Assembly: GCF_001434915.1 (NCBI RefSeq)
Contig: NZ_AZEF01000013.1
Span: forward strand, 1 to 64,000
DNA from: Liquorilactobacillus capillatus DSM 19910
GTDB lineage: Bacteria > Bacillota > Bacilli > Lactobacillales > Lactobacillaceae
Direction of reading: 5' to 3'
DNA length: 64,000 nt
In this document: piece by piece, positions 44,857 through 54,783 of the stretch
Numbering within the stretch: the stretch's first letter is position 1
Layout: each line of letters opens with the position of its first letter
Notes under the pieces: model-generated
The model's database searches: none
Seen by the model: the letters and a program-made list of their open reading frames with translations, nothing else
What the model was told of the DNA's origin: nothing
Translations under genes and position numbers: made by a program

Positions 44857-45372
44857 TTAAGACTTATGCTGCTTGCTGGGAAGGTCTTTTTGTTGCAGAC
44901 TAGTTATTAGCCTCTCAATGAATAAATTAATTGTACCAAGTTCATCAACGGAAAAAACCGACAAGACCTTTTGATAGCCAATAGAAGCTTGTTGATGCAA
45001 CTTTTTATAGGTAGAAAGTATGGTTAAGCCACGGTTCGTTAAAGTATAGTTTTTAGATTTATTATCTGCTAGGTAATGGACGTCAGTAAATTGTTGTTCA
45101 AGCAGTTTTTTGGTTAGTCTAGTTATAGCCGGTTTACTGGTATTTGAATATTTAGCTAATTGAGTATTGGTGCTGTTTGTGGTTACACTAATTAAGTATA
45201 GAAGTTCAAGTTGCTTTAAGGATATTTTTTTGACTAAGTTATTAAATTCGACCTTGCCATCACCAATAAAATTATTTTGCTTATTTTTAAGACTCTCTTC
45301 AAGTTGAAATAGTTTTCGTAGATTAGTTAGAACTTTATTATGAGCTTTTTGTTGTTCTTTTAAATTACTCAT
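44857..45372 (-). CDS. MarR family transcriptional regulator
   Basis: 171 residues. The winged helix is at about 50-125 (LKQLELLYLISVT, NTQLAKYSNTSKPAITRLTK, then YTLTNRGLTIL). It is second in a two-gene minus-strand operon; its start overlaps the end of the NTF2-like gene by 8 bases. It probably represses that operon through the 26-bp palindrome upstream. Confidence 0.88.
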   Translation of the reverse strand: MSNLKEQQKAHNKVLTNLRKLFQLEESLKNKQNNFIGDGKVEFNNLVKKISLKQLELLYLISVTTNSTNTQLAKYSNTSKPAITRLTKKLLEQQFTDVHYLADNKSKNYTLTNRGLTILSTYKKLHQQASIGYQKVLSVFSVDELGTINLFIERLITSLQQKDLPSKQHKS

Positions 45373-45766
45373 TGATACTTCCTATAGTTGCTAAATCTTT
45401 ATTATCAACAGCCTGAGTAATCTCTTCGCAGCGGGTAATTTTGTTATCTTTTAACGTAAAGACTGCAAAGACTTCAACGTTACCTCGAGAATTATCTTTT
45501 TTTAAGACAGATACGATATAGTGTAAGAATACTTTCCCTTTCGTTGCGTCGATGATAAAGTCCTTAAATCTGTCTATAGATAAACTTCGAGTGACTTTTT
45601 TCAATGTTTTTATATGACTAATAAATTCTTGGTAATTTGTGGTCTGCATATCGGTTGTCTGCTGGTAGGTCTCACTAAAGTAAGTGGCTATTTTCTGTTC
45701 GTTTAAATCGATAAGAACATCATTGTAGGTTGCCTTGATAAAGTCGTTTATTTCTAATTTATTCAT
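45365..45766 (-). CDS. NTF2/SnoaL-like protein
   Basis: 133 residues with the single-domain cone fold pattern: N-terminal helix FIKATYNDVLID, SETYQQTTDMQT, and strands VFLHYIVSVL and VEVFAVFTLKDNKITRCEEI. Family members are enzymes or ligand binders with very varied substrates. The ATG at 45766 is preferred over 45784, whose codon lies inside the GGAGG site. It is regulated by the next gene, MarR. Confidence 0.75.
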   Translation of the reverse strand: MNKLEINDFIKATYNDVLIDLNEQKIATYFSETYQQTTDMQTTNYQEFISHIKTLKKVTRSLSIDRFKDFIIDATKGKVFLHYIVSVLKKDNSRGNVEVFAVFTLKDNKITRCEEITQAVDNKDLATIGSINE

Positions 45767-45783
45767 ATAACATATGACCTCCA

Positions 45784-45809
45784 TTTATTGTTAACATGTT
45801 AACAATAAA
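45784..45809. promoter_or_regulatory. 26-bp perfect palindrome, probable MarR operator
   Basis: The sequence centred on TTAACATGTTAA is perfectly palindromic over 26 bases and lies 18 bp upstream of the NTF2-like start. Its length and place fit the site of the MarR regulator encoded in the same operon. Confidence 0.8.
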
Positions 45810-46115
45810 GTTGGAGTAAGTCAAATGGGAAAAATAGTTTCTAAGCAAATACTATTAAGTACAGTTTATCTTGGTGCATTAAGTTGCAATTAATTTAATA
45901 CATCTATATATTTTCTGATAAAATAAAGACTTATTTTAAATTAGCTTTATTATTAAAAACTATACTAGACATTTTTATGTTAGATATGTTACGTTACAAA
46001 CATATACGACCAATAGACAGCAAATAGCACTATAAAAAATAGAAAGGATAAATTTATTTTTGAATATTAATAGCATGCTTTTGATTGCTGCTTAAATACC
46101 TTAGGGGGAAATTTT

Positions 46116-46697
46116 TTGCTAATTATAAATGTTATTTTTGGTAAGCTGGATGAACTATTTGCTTTTTTACGTTCTGATAAAAAACAATGGCCAGCATTTT
46201 TTGAACTAGTTATTCTATCTGCTGGTGCAGGTTTTATATTAGGCCTGAGAACTAATATGCATGGACTACAGTTAGGCCGTTTACTTGTAGGGACTTTTAC
46301 TTCAGTTGGGGCCATTTTAGGCTTACTGTTTTCAATATTAGCTCTTTTTGTTTTATTTTTTGTTTTTAAACTAATTTTTGGTTTGGAAATTAGCAACAGG
46401 GAGCTTTATAAGGTAGGCTTGATTGGCAATGTTCCTAATGTTTTAGGGACTATTTTTACTGCAATCTGTACACTAATTTTTGGTTTCAACGAGAAGGGCT
46501 ATACTAGTGTCCAATCTTTTGCAGAAACTGAGGTAAAACCATTAGCAGCATTTTATAATATACTTGATCCCTTTACAATTGCAGAAATTCTCCTTGTTAG
46601 TTATCTTGTAGCACGTTTTACAAATAAAATGAAATTATTGCCGGTATTTGTTGGCATCTGGTTGGTAATTAAATATGCCTTTGGATTTATTGGTTAA
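46116..46697 (+). CDS. Yip1-domain membrane protein
   Basis: 193 residues with five membrane helices, and the Yip1 pattern (GNVPNVLGTIFTAICTLIF; DPFTIAEILLVSYLVARF). The TTG start follows TTAGGGGG at good spacing. It precedes the MacA-like gene by 47 bp and is probably its operon mate. Function unknown; in operons with efflux pumps such proteins are common in lactobacilli. Confidence 0.75.
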   Translation: MLIINVIFGKLDELFAFLRSDKKQWPAFFELVILSAGAGFILGLRTNMHGLQLGRLLVGTFTSVGAILGLLFSILALFVLFFVFKLIFGLEISNRELYKVGLIGNVPNVLGTIFTAICTLIFGFNEKGYTSVQSFAETEVKPLAAFYNILDPFTIAEILLVSYLVARFTNKMKLLPVFVGIWLVIKYAFGFIG

Positions 46698-46744
46698 AAG
46701 TAATAAAGCTGCGTATTTATTAGGTGAAGAGGGGATTCTATTTA

Positions 46745-47791
46745 ATGAAAAAGAAAAATATAATTATTGGTTCAAGCGTTATCCTGTGTTTATTAGTGTT
46801 ATTAGGAGCCGTATACATAATTAAGAAACATCAAAACAATACTGCAGAAGCAAAAGCACAGAAGTACTCGATCTATCATGTGACCAAAACAGCTGATTTG
46901 GCTTTAAGCGGTAGTGTTCAAGCACAGAAATCACAATTATTAACGAACCCAGATGGAAAAGTTCAGACGGTATTGGTCAAAAACGGTGATACTGTCACAG
47001 AAGGACAGCAACTATTAACAACACATGATACTGATGAACAGGAAACAGTCACTACGCTGCAAGAGCAAGTTAATAAGGCCAGAAGAACGGTGCTGCAAGC
47101 TCAACAAGAAGCTAATTCTAGCAAAAGTCAATTAGGGAAGCTATCTGCTACTGATGATGGCTACTCAGACCTACAAAAACAGCAGACGGAGGCGCAGAAT
47201 GCATTAGCTGATGCTCAAGCAGATCAAACAGAAGTACAGAATAAATTACAACGAGCAAATGCTAAGGTTGATAATACGTTAACAGCTCCGTATGCAGGCA
47301 CAGTGCAATTAGATTACAGTAAAACAGGTGAAGCAGAAATCACATTAATCAGTAACGACTTAAATATTAGCGGTGAGATATCTGAATATGACTATGACAA
47401 AGTTAAGGTCGGGCAGAACGTTGATGTGACGGCTACAGCTACGGGACAGAAAACAAATGCAACGATTTCATATCTTGCTAAAGTACCAGCAGCAGATAGT
47501 AAGCCTAATAATGCAAAGTATCAATTTGAAGCCCCTTTAAATGCTAAGTTCTTAGATGGGCAAACAGTTAAGATCGCTGTTCCGACTTCACAGGTACGTC
47601 TTCCAAAGGAAAGTGTTAGAAAGGGTCAGATCTACTTAGTTAACAATAAACATGTGACCAAACGAAATATTAGCGGACATGTTCAGAATGGTTATTATCT
47701 TGTGAAATCAGGAGTTACAGCAGGGCAGAAAATTATTGCTAATCCAGATAGTGCCTTAAAACAAGGTGAAAGGATTGCTGCGGATGATTGA
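46745..47791 (+). CDS. MacA/YknX-like membrane fusion protein (HlyD family)
   Basis: 348 residues: membrane anchor (about 7-28), barrel-sandwich hybrid halves (ANPDGKVQTVLVKNGDTV region and LTAPYAGTVQLDYSK), and a coiled-coil hairpin between them (about 95-175). It links an ABC exporter to the outside. The ATG at 46745 follows AGAGGGG. The ATPase gene starts 8 bases before its end. A MacAB-like tripartite exporter is implied, substrate unknown (often antimicrobial peptides). Confidence 0.88.
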   Translation: MKKKNIIIGSSVILCLLVLLGAVYIIKKHQNNTAEAKAQKYSIYHVTKTADLALSGSVQAQKSQLLTNPDGKVQTVLVKNGDTVTEGQQLLTTHDTDEQETVTTLQEQVNKARRTVLQAQQEANSSKSQLGKLSATDDGYSDLQKQQTEAQNALADAQADQTEVQNKLQRANAKVDNTLTAPYAGTVQLDYSKTGEAEITLISNDLNISGEISEYDYDKVKVGQNVDVTATATGQKTNATISYLAKVPAADSKPNNAKYQFEAPLNAKFLDGQTVKIAVPTSQVRLPKESVRKGQIYLVNNKHVTKRNISGHVQNGYYLVKSGVTAGQKIIANPDSALKQGERIAADD

Positions 47792-48467
47792 TATTAAGAA
47801 AGCTAATAAGTTTTATGGGCAAGGCGAAGCTGCTTTTCATGTTTTGCACGATATTGATCTTTCAATAGCAGAAGGAGAATTTGTTTCGATCATGGGGCAG
47901 TCTGGTTCGGGCAAGTCAACGCTGATTAATATAATTGGTTTTTTGGATGATGAATTCAAAGGTGAATATTTCTATTATAAACACCCTATTCATAAGTATA
48001 CTCGTGCACAATTCTCTAAGTTACGTAATCAAAATGTAGGTTTTGTATTCCAAAACTTCAAATTAATCAATACACTGACTGTAGCGGATAATGTTGGTTT
48101 ACCCCTTTTATATGCGGGAGAGAAGCGACAAGCAATCAAAAAACGAGTCAAAGATGTTTTAGAAGCTGTTGGTTTGCCGGATGCTAGTGAGAAGAAACCC
48201 CAAAATTTATCTGGTGGACAGCAGCAACGGGTTTCAATTGCACGCGCAATTGTTACCAACCCTAAGTTTTTGATTGCTGATGAGCCGACAGGAGCACTTG
48301 ATAGTCAAACATCACGAGAAATAATGGCATTATTCAAGAAGTTAAATCAAAAAAATAGAACAACAATCATTATGGTAACTCATGATGAGAAAGTTGCTCT
48401 TCAAAGTGAGCGAATCGTAAGAATATTAGATGGTCGGATTTTATCAGATAAGAAGGTGGGAGCTTAA
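47784..48467 (+). CDS. ABC transporter ATPase, MacB/YknY-like
   Basis: 227 residues: Walker A GQSGSGKST near 38, signature LSGGQQQR, Walker B LIADEPTGALDS and H-loop MVTHD. It overlaps the adaptor gene by 8 bases and the permease start by 1. It powers the exporter with the permease downstream. The in-frame start at 47766 lies inside the adaptor and has no site. Confidence 0.92.
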   Translation: MIDIKKANKFYGQGEAAFHVLHDIDLSIAEGEFVSIMGQSGSGKSTLINIIGFLDDEFKGEYFYYKHPIHKYTRAQFSKLRNQNVGFVFQNFKLINTLTVADNVGLPLLYAGEKRQAIKKRVKDVLEAVGLPDASEKKPQNLSGGQQQRVSIARAIVTNPKFLIADEPTGALDSQTSREIMALFKKLNQKNRTTIIMVTHDEKVALQSERIVRILDGRILSDKKVGA

Positions 48468-49648
48468 TGCTTTTTATTGAGTTGCTAAAGACCTCATGGC
48501 AGTCACTGCGAGTTAATCCTAAACGGAGTTTTTTAACGATGATCGGGATTGTTATTGGAATTGCAGCGGTAATCACCATTATTGCTCTTGGAAATGGAGT
48601 TAAAGCAAAAATTCTCAAGGAATTACAGGCGACTAATTCGGGAAAACAAACGACTGAGATCAGTTACTATCCTAATGATAGTACAGCTGGGAGTCAGGGC
48701 TTTAGTGAAGATGATCTAATGCAAATTAGAAGTGACTTTAGTGCGTCTCTCTCAGATGTTCAATTCAAACGAGATACTAAAAATATCAATAAGCCAGTTT
48801 TCCTGGGAAATGAAAGTCGAACGGCAACAATTTCACTAGTTAAGGGTGCGAATCAGCACTACACTATTACTACAGGTCATAATATTGCCAAAAGTGATAA
48901 TGAAGTCAATAATCAAGTCGCTTTGTTAAGTAAAAAGATGGCTATGAAAGAGTATGGAACAGAAGAGAATGCTTTGGGATCCTCGTTGACGGTTAGTGAT
49001 AAGACATATCAGATAATAGGTGTCTTTAATAAACCAACTGATAACTATAATGTTGATTTTTTGCTACCACAGAAAACATACTTATATTCAACAGCTGCTC
49101 AAAACGGAAGTACAATTAAGCTGACCTTCAATAAGGGAGTTAAAGTATCAGCTGCCTCTAAGAAGATTGCTTCATTTCTTAAGAAAAATGGTTCGAGTAA
49201 GAAAGAAGGAACCTATGAGTATACTGATATGGGTTCACTACTTAGCGGAATTTCAAAAGTAATTAGTTCATTAACCTACTTTATCAGTGCAATTGCAGGA
49301 ATATCACTTTTTATTGCAGGTATTGGTGTTATGAATATGATGTATATTTCAGTTTCTGAGAGAACACAAGAAATTGGGATTAGGTTGGCAGTCGGTGCGT
49401 CAGCCCGTTCAATTATGCTACAATTTCTACTTGAAGCGATTATGCTAACTGTTTTTGGAGGACTACTAGGCTTTTTGATTGGTTGGGGAACAGCAGCGTT
49501 AATTTCACTCGCTTTGCCATTTAAGGCGATTGTGACAGTAAGTTCTTTCTTGTTAGCTTTTGGAGTTTCATCGTTGGTGGGGATTGTATTCGGTCTTTTA
49601 CCAGCCAAACAGGCTGCTGATAAAAACTTAATTGATATTTTACGGTAG
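48467..49648 (+). CDS. MacB/YknZ-like ABC permease
   Basis: 393 residues: first helix at about 20-45 (MIGIVIGIAAVITIIALG), an extracytoplasmic MacB core domain (about 60-260), and three C-terminal helices with the FtsX signature SERTQEIGIRLAVGA. It is the last gene of the four-gene efflux operon (Yip1, adaptor, ATPase, permease). GGTGGGAGCTTA precedes the ATG. Confidence 0.92.
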   Translation: MLFIELLKTSWQSLRVNPKRSFLTMIGIVIGIAAVITIIALGNGVKAKILKELQATNSGKQTTEISYYPNDSTAGSQGFSEDDLMQIRSDFSASLSDVQFKRDTKNINKPVFLGNESRTATISLVKGANQHYTITTGHNIAKSDNEVNNQVALLSKKMAMKEYGTEENALGSSLTVSDKTYQIIGVFNKPTDNYNVDFLLPQKTYLYSTAAQNGSTIKLTFNKGVKVSAASKKIASFLKKNGSSKKEGTYEYTDMGSLLSGISKVISSLTYFISAIAGISLFIAGIGVMNMMYISVSERTQEIGIRLAVGASARSIMLQFLLEAIMLTVFGGLLGFLIGWGTAALISLALPFKAIVTVSSFLLAFGVSSLVGIVFGLLPAKQAADKNLIDILR

Positions 49649-50257
49649 TATGCTGAATTAGGTAGAACAGTTCTAAGTCATCTAAAACGAGTATAGTTAT
49701 AAGATAAGCTTTGTAAAGGGGAAGCAATGTTTTTTGCTTGCTCTTTTTATTTGATTTACATAATTGGTTTTTATTAAAAATAAATAATGTGGTTAAAAGA
49801 TTCTAGTTCAATATTTGAAATATCAAATAGTAATTTGCTCAGAGCTGATGACAAAAAATTATTCTGAGATAAAACAGAGTTCTCTAACTAGCTAAGTAAT
49901 ATAGTTATTACAGCATTGATAACAAAAGTAGCTTTGCTACTAGGGATTAGTTTTAATGGCTTCTTTGGATCCTGTTAGCTAATTACAGAACGGTAATAAT
50001 ACCATATTGATATTAGTTATCTTTAAGCGTGTTAGCCAGTTTTTAATTAACATGATATACTTAAACACAGAAGAAGAGACTCTACTAGAATAGAGCTTTC
50101 TATATCAGGTATTTTAAAGACGGTAGCTTGGGTACGAAATATTATAAAAAGCCGTCCCGCAACTGGAAAAAGTTGAGTAGGGCGACTTTTTTATTAGTTT
50201 TTATCAATGTACCAGTAGTGCATTGATGAGAGTGATTACGTTACTCTTAGCGAAGAG
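49649..50257. other. Long intergenic stretch
   Basis: About 600 bp between the efflux operon and the second YitT gene. I see no gene. A terminator lies at its right end. Confidence 0.6.
50147..50193. terminator. Bidirectional terminator right of the efflux operon
   Basis: AAAAAGccgTCCCgcaACT pairs imperfectly with AGTtgaGTAGGGcgaCTTTTT, with A and T runs on the two sides, so it can work in both directions. Confidence 0.65.
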
Positions 50258-51121
50258 CTAGATAATACTTCTAACATCCAAACCCCTGGCACTTCTTATA
50301 TCCTCGACAACAATAAAGGCGTTCTTATCTTCTTCTTCAATAATGGGGACAAGACGCATCACTCTTTTGGGACTGGCAATCATATACAACATCGGCTGGT
50401 CTTTATCACTATAATAACCTGTAGCAGTTAAAATAGTTATTTCTTGCTTAAACTGAGAAGAAATATTAGCCGCAATCTGTCTATACCGAGGCGAAATTAT
50501 CATAATTGCTTTTTTGGCACCAATCGTCGATAAGAATTGATTAGTAAAGACTGAACACGTATAGAGATAGATGATCGTCAGAATAGTATTATTGAATCCA
50601 ATTATGAATATGAATGGTATTGCTACAAACAAATTAAAGATTAAACTCCCAGTCCCTAAAGAGATGCCCCAGTAACGATTAATAATTTTGCCGATAATAG
50701 AGTCACCTGCGATCGTTCCATTAGATTTAAAAATTATCCCCATAGAGATTCCTGTGAGAGCGCCCGCTAAGAGTGTGGGAATAATCAGCTGATTAGTATG
50801 GTAGTTATAGATCACTGGTAATTTCAAAAAGATCGTCATGCATAATAAGCCCCAGATTGTTAAAAGAGTGGTCTTGGTATTAAGCAAACGGTAGCCGATA
50901 ATAATCAAGAATAGATTGATCAGGAAGTTGGAAATATATGAAGGAAAGTTGAACGTATAGTATAGTATGGCGGTGATTCCCATTGCACCGCCTTCACCTA
51001 AGTGACAAGGAAGCAGTAGGTAATTATAAGTCATTGAATATATAAAAGTACCAGCTGCGATACCTAGAAACTCAGAAATTCTTAAATTTAATTGTTGGAA
51101 ATAGATAACTAACTTTTTCAT
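50258..51121 (-). CDS. YitT family membrane protein, second copy
   Basis: 287 residues with about six helices including GEGGAMGITAILYY and GTIAGDSIIG, and a C-terminal DUF2179 domain (about 205-285). It is a paralog of 32344-33192, with the same layout but low similarity. The ATG at 51121 follows AGAGGTGCTCAA. Function unresolved. Confidence 0.8.
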   Translation of the reverse strand: MKKLVIYFQQLNLRISEFLGIAAGTFIYSMTYNYLLLPCHLGEGGAMGITAILYYTFNFPSYISNFLINLFLIIIGYRLLNTKTTLLTIWGLLCMTIFLKLPVIYNYHTNQLIIPTLLAGALTGISMGIIFKSNGTIAGDSIIGKIINRYWGISLGTGSLIFNLFVAIPFIFIIGFNNTILTIIYLYTCSVFTNQFLSTIGAKKAIMIISPRYRQIAANISSQFKQEITILTATGYYSDKDQPMLYMIASPKRVMRLVPIIEEEDKNAFIVVEDIRSARGLDVRSII

Positions 51122-51228
51122 TTGAGCACCTCTGCTATGTAATATTGAAGAAAAGAACATTGATTAAAACTAATCTTAGTTTTTGAAGGGAGCCATTAAC
51201 TGACTGCTATTACATAGTAGTCTAAATT

Positions 51229-52566
51229 ATGGAAAAAACACATCAGAAGAAATATTATAAACACACACCTTTTTCAAATGTCCATTTAAGAATCTATTTG
51301 GCGATCATTTTAGGTCAGTTTACTAGCGGTTACGCGATTAAAGTCAGCGGAACAGCTATTGCCGAAGCCCAAAAATATCTACAGATATCCAGTTCCTGGA
51401 TCGGGCTGATAGGTGCGGGGACACTAATTGGCCTTGCAGGTAGTGTTTTTGTCGGAAAAATTTCTGATAACATTGGACGAAGACGACTGCTGTTGGTTAA
51501 TATGTATATTCTGACAATTATTTCATTATGTCAGCTATTTACGTCAAATCTTTGGCTAACACTTATTTTTAGAATAATTATTGGTCTAATGATTGCGATT
51601 GATTATACAGTCGGAAATACGTTACTTATTGAATGGCTGCCCTTTAAAGAAAGCGGCAAGATGCAAAGCCATTTAATTATATACTGGGTTCTAGGTTTTA
51701 TCATAGCGTACTTTTCAGGAGCGCTGATAACTGGTTTTGATAGTTTAACATGGAAACTTATCATGGCTTCTCCAGCTATCCCTGGGGTAATTACCGCTGT
51801 TTTTCGGTCGTTTGCTAAGCTGCCTGCATCACCTAGCTGGTTGGTCAACCAAGGGAAGCCCAAGAAAGCGCAAAGGATTATTCAAAAACACTTAGGGTTT
51901 AAGTGGGGCATCTCTAAGAAACAGCGTAAGCAAGTTACAAAACCATCCCCTGTCTTTTCTTGGACAATTCTTTTTTCCAAAAAATATATCAGACAAACGA
52001 TCGTTGGTGGTGTGTTTTACGCATCCCAGTCATTTACTTTTTTTGGAATTAGTATTTTTTTACCGATCTTAGTTACAAAGATGGGGATATCCAATACCGA
52101 CCTAGTAGGTTATCTATATAATGGGTGCATGCTTGTAGGTGTTCTCCTAGGTATAAGAATCTTTAGAAATATTAGTAGAAGACATTTTCTTGTTGGCGAT
52201 TTTATCTTAGCCGCAGTTTGTTTACTCGTACTATCACTATGGAGCTCAATTCCTAAAGGGATGTCACTATTAATCTTTTCCTTCTTCTCAATTGTCCTTT
52301 CCATTGGGCTAGTTATCGATTATCCTTATACCTCTGAACTTTTTGACTCAAATGTTCGTGGAACCGGTGTTGGAATGGTCGTTACACTCAGCAGAGTTGG
52401 TGCTGCCGCAGGAACTTTTTTACTCCCTGTTATTACAAATGGCTTAGGTGTAAAAGCTTCAATGTTACTTTGTGGTTTAGTTCTTTTGCTTTCAGGGATT
52501 TTCTGTTTCGCGTTTGCCCCAGAAACCTCTTTGCGACATTCAGAGAAGCTGACGTCCGAGCAGTAA
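51229..52566 (+). CDS. MFS transporter, sugar-porter-like
   Basis: 445 residues with 12 predicted helices. The loop motif GKISDNIGRRRLL (helices 2-3) and the central RPxSPxWL-like stretch SFAKLPASPSWLVNQGKP are the sugar/metabolite porter pattern. The substrate is unknown. No strong ribosome site is visible before the ATG at 51229. Confidence 0.85.
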   Translation: MEKTHQKKYYKHTPFSNVHLRIYLAIILGQFTSGYAIKVSGTAIAEAQKYLQISSSWIGLIGAGTLIGLAGSVFVGKISDNIGRRRLLLVNMYILTIISLCQLFTSNLWLTLIFRIIIGLMIAIDYTVGNTLLIEWLPFKESGKMQSHLIIYWVLGFIIAYFSGALITGFDSLTWKLIMASPAIPGVITAVFRSFAKLPASPSWLVNQGKPKKAQRIIQKHLGFKWGISKKQRKQVTKPSPVFSWTILFSKKYIRQTIVGGVFYASQSFTFFGISIFLPILVTKMGISNTDLVGYLYNGCMLVGVLLGIRIFRNISRRHFLVGDFILAAVCLLVLSLWSSIPKGMSLLIFSFFSIVLSIGLVIDYPYTSELFDSNVRGTGVGMVVTLSRVGAAAGTFLLPVITNGLGVKASMLLCGLVLLLSGIFCFAFAPETSLRHSEKLTSEQ

Positions 52567-52998
52567 TTATACATGAAAAATAACTGTATATCTAGCCTTA
52601 GAAGGTAGTATGATAAAGCCTTTTTTGTAACCCTGATTTAGTAATAATATTACGGAAAATACAAGGAGTCAATTAGAGATAAATAACTTTAGAACATGTT
52701 TCCTTATACACTTAGATTGCAACTTGAAGTGGTCTAGGAGTACTAAGAAGGAAGTGTGTTTTTTTGCTAAAAAACCTTTAATTTAATTACACAGTTTTAG
52801 AATATCATATTTATTTATATTCAAGTGATATTCTTTAGAATTATACTCCATTATTAGTTTATTACATGGTATTCTTTAAATACTAAGCGTAAAAAATATA
52901 ACAACTAAAATAATAAAACTAGTAGAGAATACTTAATTGAAGTAAATAGGCTAAAAGAATATTAGGTATGATCTGTGCAAGCTTAAGGAGTAGTTATT
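52567..52998. other. AT-rich intergenic stretch
   Basis: About 430 bp with no supported gene or strong hairpin; very AT-rich, and likely holds the promoter of the GNAT gene. Confidence 0.5.
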
Positions 52999-53490
52999 GT
53001 GAAAATATTATTTGGAAGTCCTAAAGAATATGAATTAGATTCAATTATGCAGATTGAAAATGCAGGTTTTTCCTCTGATGAGGCGGCTACACGTGAAAGT
53101 ATGCTTAGCCGTATCCAAACAATCCCCGATACTTTTATTGTGGCATATAATAAACAGCAGGAACCACTAGGCTATGTAGTAGGACCAGCTTCAGGAGAAA
53201 AATATATTAGTGATGAGTTATTTGAACATACTCAGGCCAATAGTGGGGATGATAAATACCAAACGATCCTTAGTTTAGCAGTTTCTCCTGATTATCAGGG
53301 TCATGGTATTGCAAGCAAGTTACTTACACAGTTAGCTGAGGTTGCTCGTGAACAAGGGCGTGCGTATATCACACTAACTTGTTTAGAAAAATTAATCCCA
53401 TTTTATGAAAAAAATGGTTATCTTTTAGAAGGTGTTGCTGAGTCACAGCATGCAAATGAAGTTTGGTATAACATGACATACAAGCTTTAA
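52999..53490 (+). CDS. GNAT family N-acetyltransferase
   Basis: 163 residues. Acetyl-CoA motif A is LSLAVSPDYQGHGIASKLL near 91-109, followed by TLTCLEKLIPFYEKNGYL. It resembles arylalkylamine-type acetyltransferases of low-GC bacteria. The GTG start follows TAAGGAGTAG. It is followed by a strong terminator. Confidence 0.88.
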   Translation: MKILFGSPKEYELDSIMQIENAGFSSDEAATRESMLSRIQTIPDTFIVAYNKQQEPLGYVVGPASGEKYISDELFEHTQANSGDDKYQTILSLAVSPDYQGHGIASKLLTQLAEVAREQGRAYITLTCLEKLIPFYEKNGYLLEGVAESQHANEVWYNMTYKL

Positions 53491-53576
53491 TATATACATT
53501 AGGGCCTAGTCAATATATTCGTGATTTCCCGGGAAATAGCAACTATAATACACTAGTTACTTAGAACTTATCCTAA

Positions 53577-53622
53577 AGCACCTCTTAACGTCTATTTACA
53601 GATGTTAAGAGGTGCTTTTTTG
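53577..53622 (+). terminator. Terminator after the GNAT gene
   Basis: AGCACCTCTTAAC and GTTAAGAGGTGCT form a perfect 13-bp stem; then TTTTTT. Confidence 0.93.
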
Positions 53623-53743
53623 AATAAACCTTTTTACACAGAGTATTTCAGAGATCCTACCTTTAGATATTTCATTGACACTTACAGAATATAAGACTAT
53701 TCTTTAAAAAAATAAAGGCTATATAATTTTAGGGGGGAGAATA

Positions 53744-54163
53744 ATGAAAATTTTTTGGCAGTTATTTTGGGGATACATCCTTTCCGGTTTAAACTTAGGG
53801 ATCACATTACTAATAATCAATGAACGCGGAACCGATACGCAGATTCCAGCAGGGATGGATCTATTGAATATGTATTTTATTTTTAATAGTCTCGTTTTTT
53901 TCCCAGCTGCTTATCTGATTATAGTTAAGTACCGTAGGAACAGAAAAAGAAATGCAGAAATGAGTAATATTCAAAAAGCATTTAAAAATAATGGTGAATC
54001 GTTTGCCACTGCGAATTTCATTCCGGCTTACCTCTATCATGGTGCAGCAGCAGACTCAACTGCAGCGATTTTTTTACTATACTATCTTGTCTTTCTTATT
54101 GCCCCGTTAGTATTGTTATGCTGGGGAATCCGAATTTTATATAGAAGATGTTATTTTAAATAG
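53744..54163 (+). CDS. Small membrane protein, unknown
   Basis: 139 residues with three membrane helices (about 5-25, 40-62, 110-132) and a basic loop (KYRRNRKRNAE). GGGGGGAG precedes the ATG. No family is recognised. Confidence 0.6.
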   Translation: MKIFWQLFWGYILSGLNLGITLLIINERGTDTQIPAGMDLLNMYFIFNSLVFFPAAYLIIVKYRRNRKRNAEMSNIQKAFKNNGESFATANFIPAYLYHGAAADSTAAIFLLYYLVFLIAPLVLLCWGIRILYRRCYFK

Positions 54164-54345
54164 TATTCATTAACTAGCTGAATTATTTACCCATAAAGGA
54201 TTGAAGTGACGAGTGGTCTGATATGTGTGACTATGAGACTAGGCTTGTATTTCTATATTAATAGGTTTAATTTATAATATAAAGATAGTTGGGTTAGTTG
54301 GATATTTATATTCTTGAACAATTCAAGAAGGAGGAGTAAACGAAT

Positions 54346-54699
54346 ATGAATAATGATCTCAGAAGTAAGGTTAAGGAAGATCTACAGAAACTCTTTGAGA
54401 ATTTAGATAAACGTAAGACACAGACGGTGGAAATACTCGATATCAAAGATGTCTTAGCGCAAATTCACAGTAAAATAGGTGATGTTAAGAATCCAGAAGC
54501 TTTGATTAATAGATTGGTGAACTATATCCGTAGCCTTGCAATAAAAGGTAGAATTCATTTTTCCAGTACAGAAGAGCAATTAATAATTGATTTGGGTGTA
54601 ATTGGACAACAAGCAGGGCTTAATGGTGTGTATATGGCCGATTTTTCTGATAAAGCTCAGTTTTATAGTGTTTTAGAAAAAATACCACGGCATAATTAA
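54346..54699 (+). CDS. Bacteriocin immunity protein, enterocin A type
   Basis: 117 residues, soluble and helical, with the four-helix pattern of the pediocin-like bacteriocin immunity family (EntA_Immun). GAAGGAGGAGTAAACGA precedes the ATG. Such proteins guard the mannose phosphotransferase receptor against class IIa bacteriocins. No bacteriocin precursor is seen beside it, so it is an orphan immunity gene. Confidence 0.75.
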   Translation: MNNDLRSKVKEDLQKLFENLDKRKTQTVEILDIKDVLAQIHSKIGDVKNPEALINRLVNYIRSLAIKGRIHFSSTEEQLIIDLGVIGQQAGLNGVYMADFSDKAQFYSVLEKIPRHN

Positions 54700-54783
54700 C
54701 TTTAGCTTTTGACCCTGAATATTGACTGCAACCCGAAACCTTGTATATTCTTAGATTAACGAAATAAGAGGATAAATTACGAC

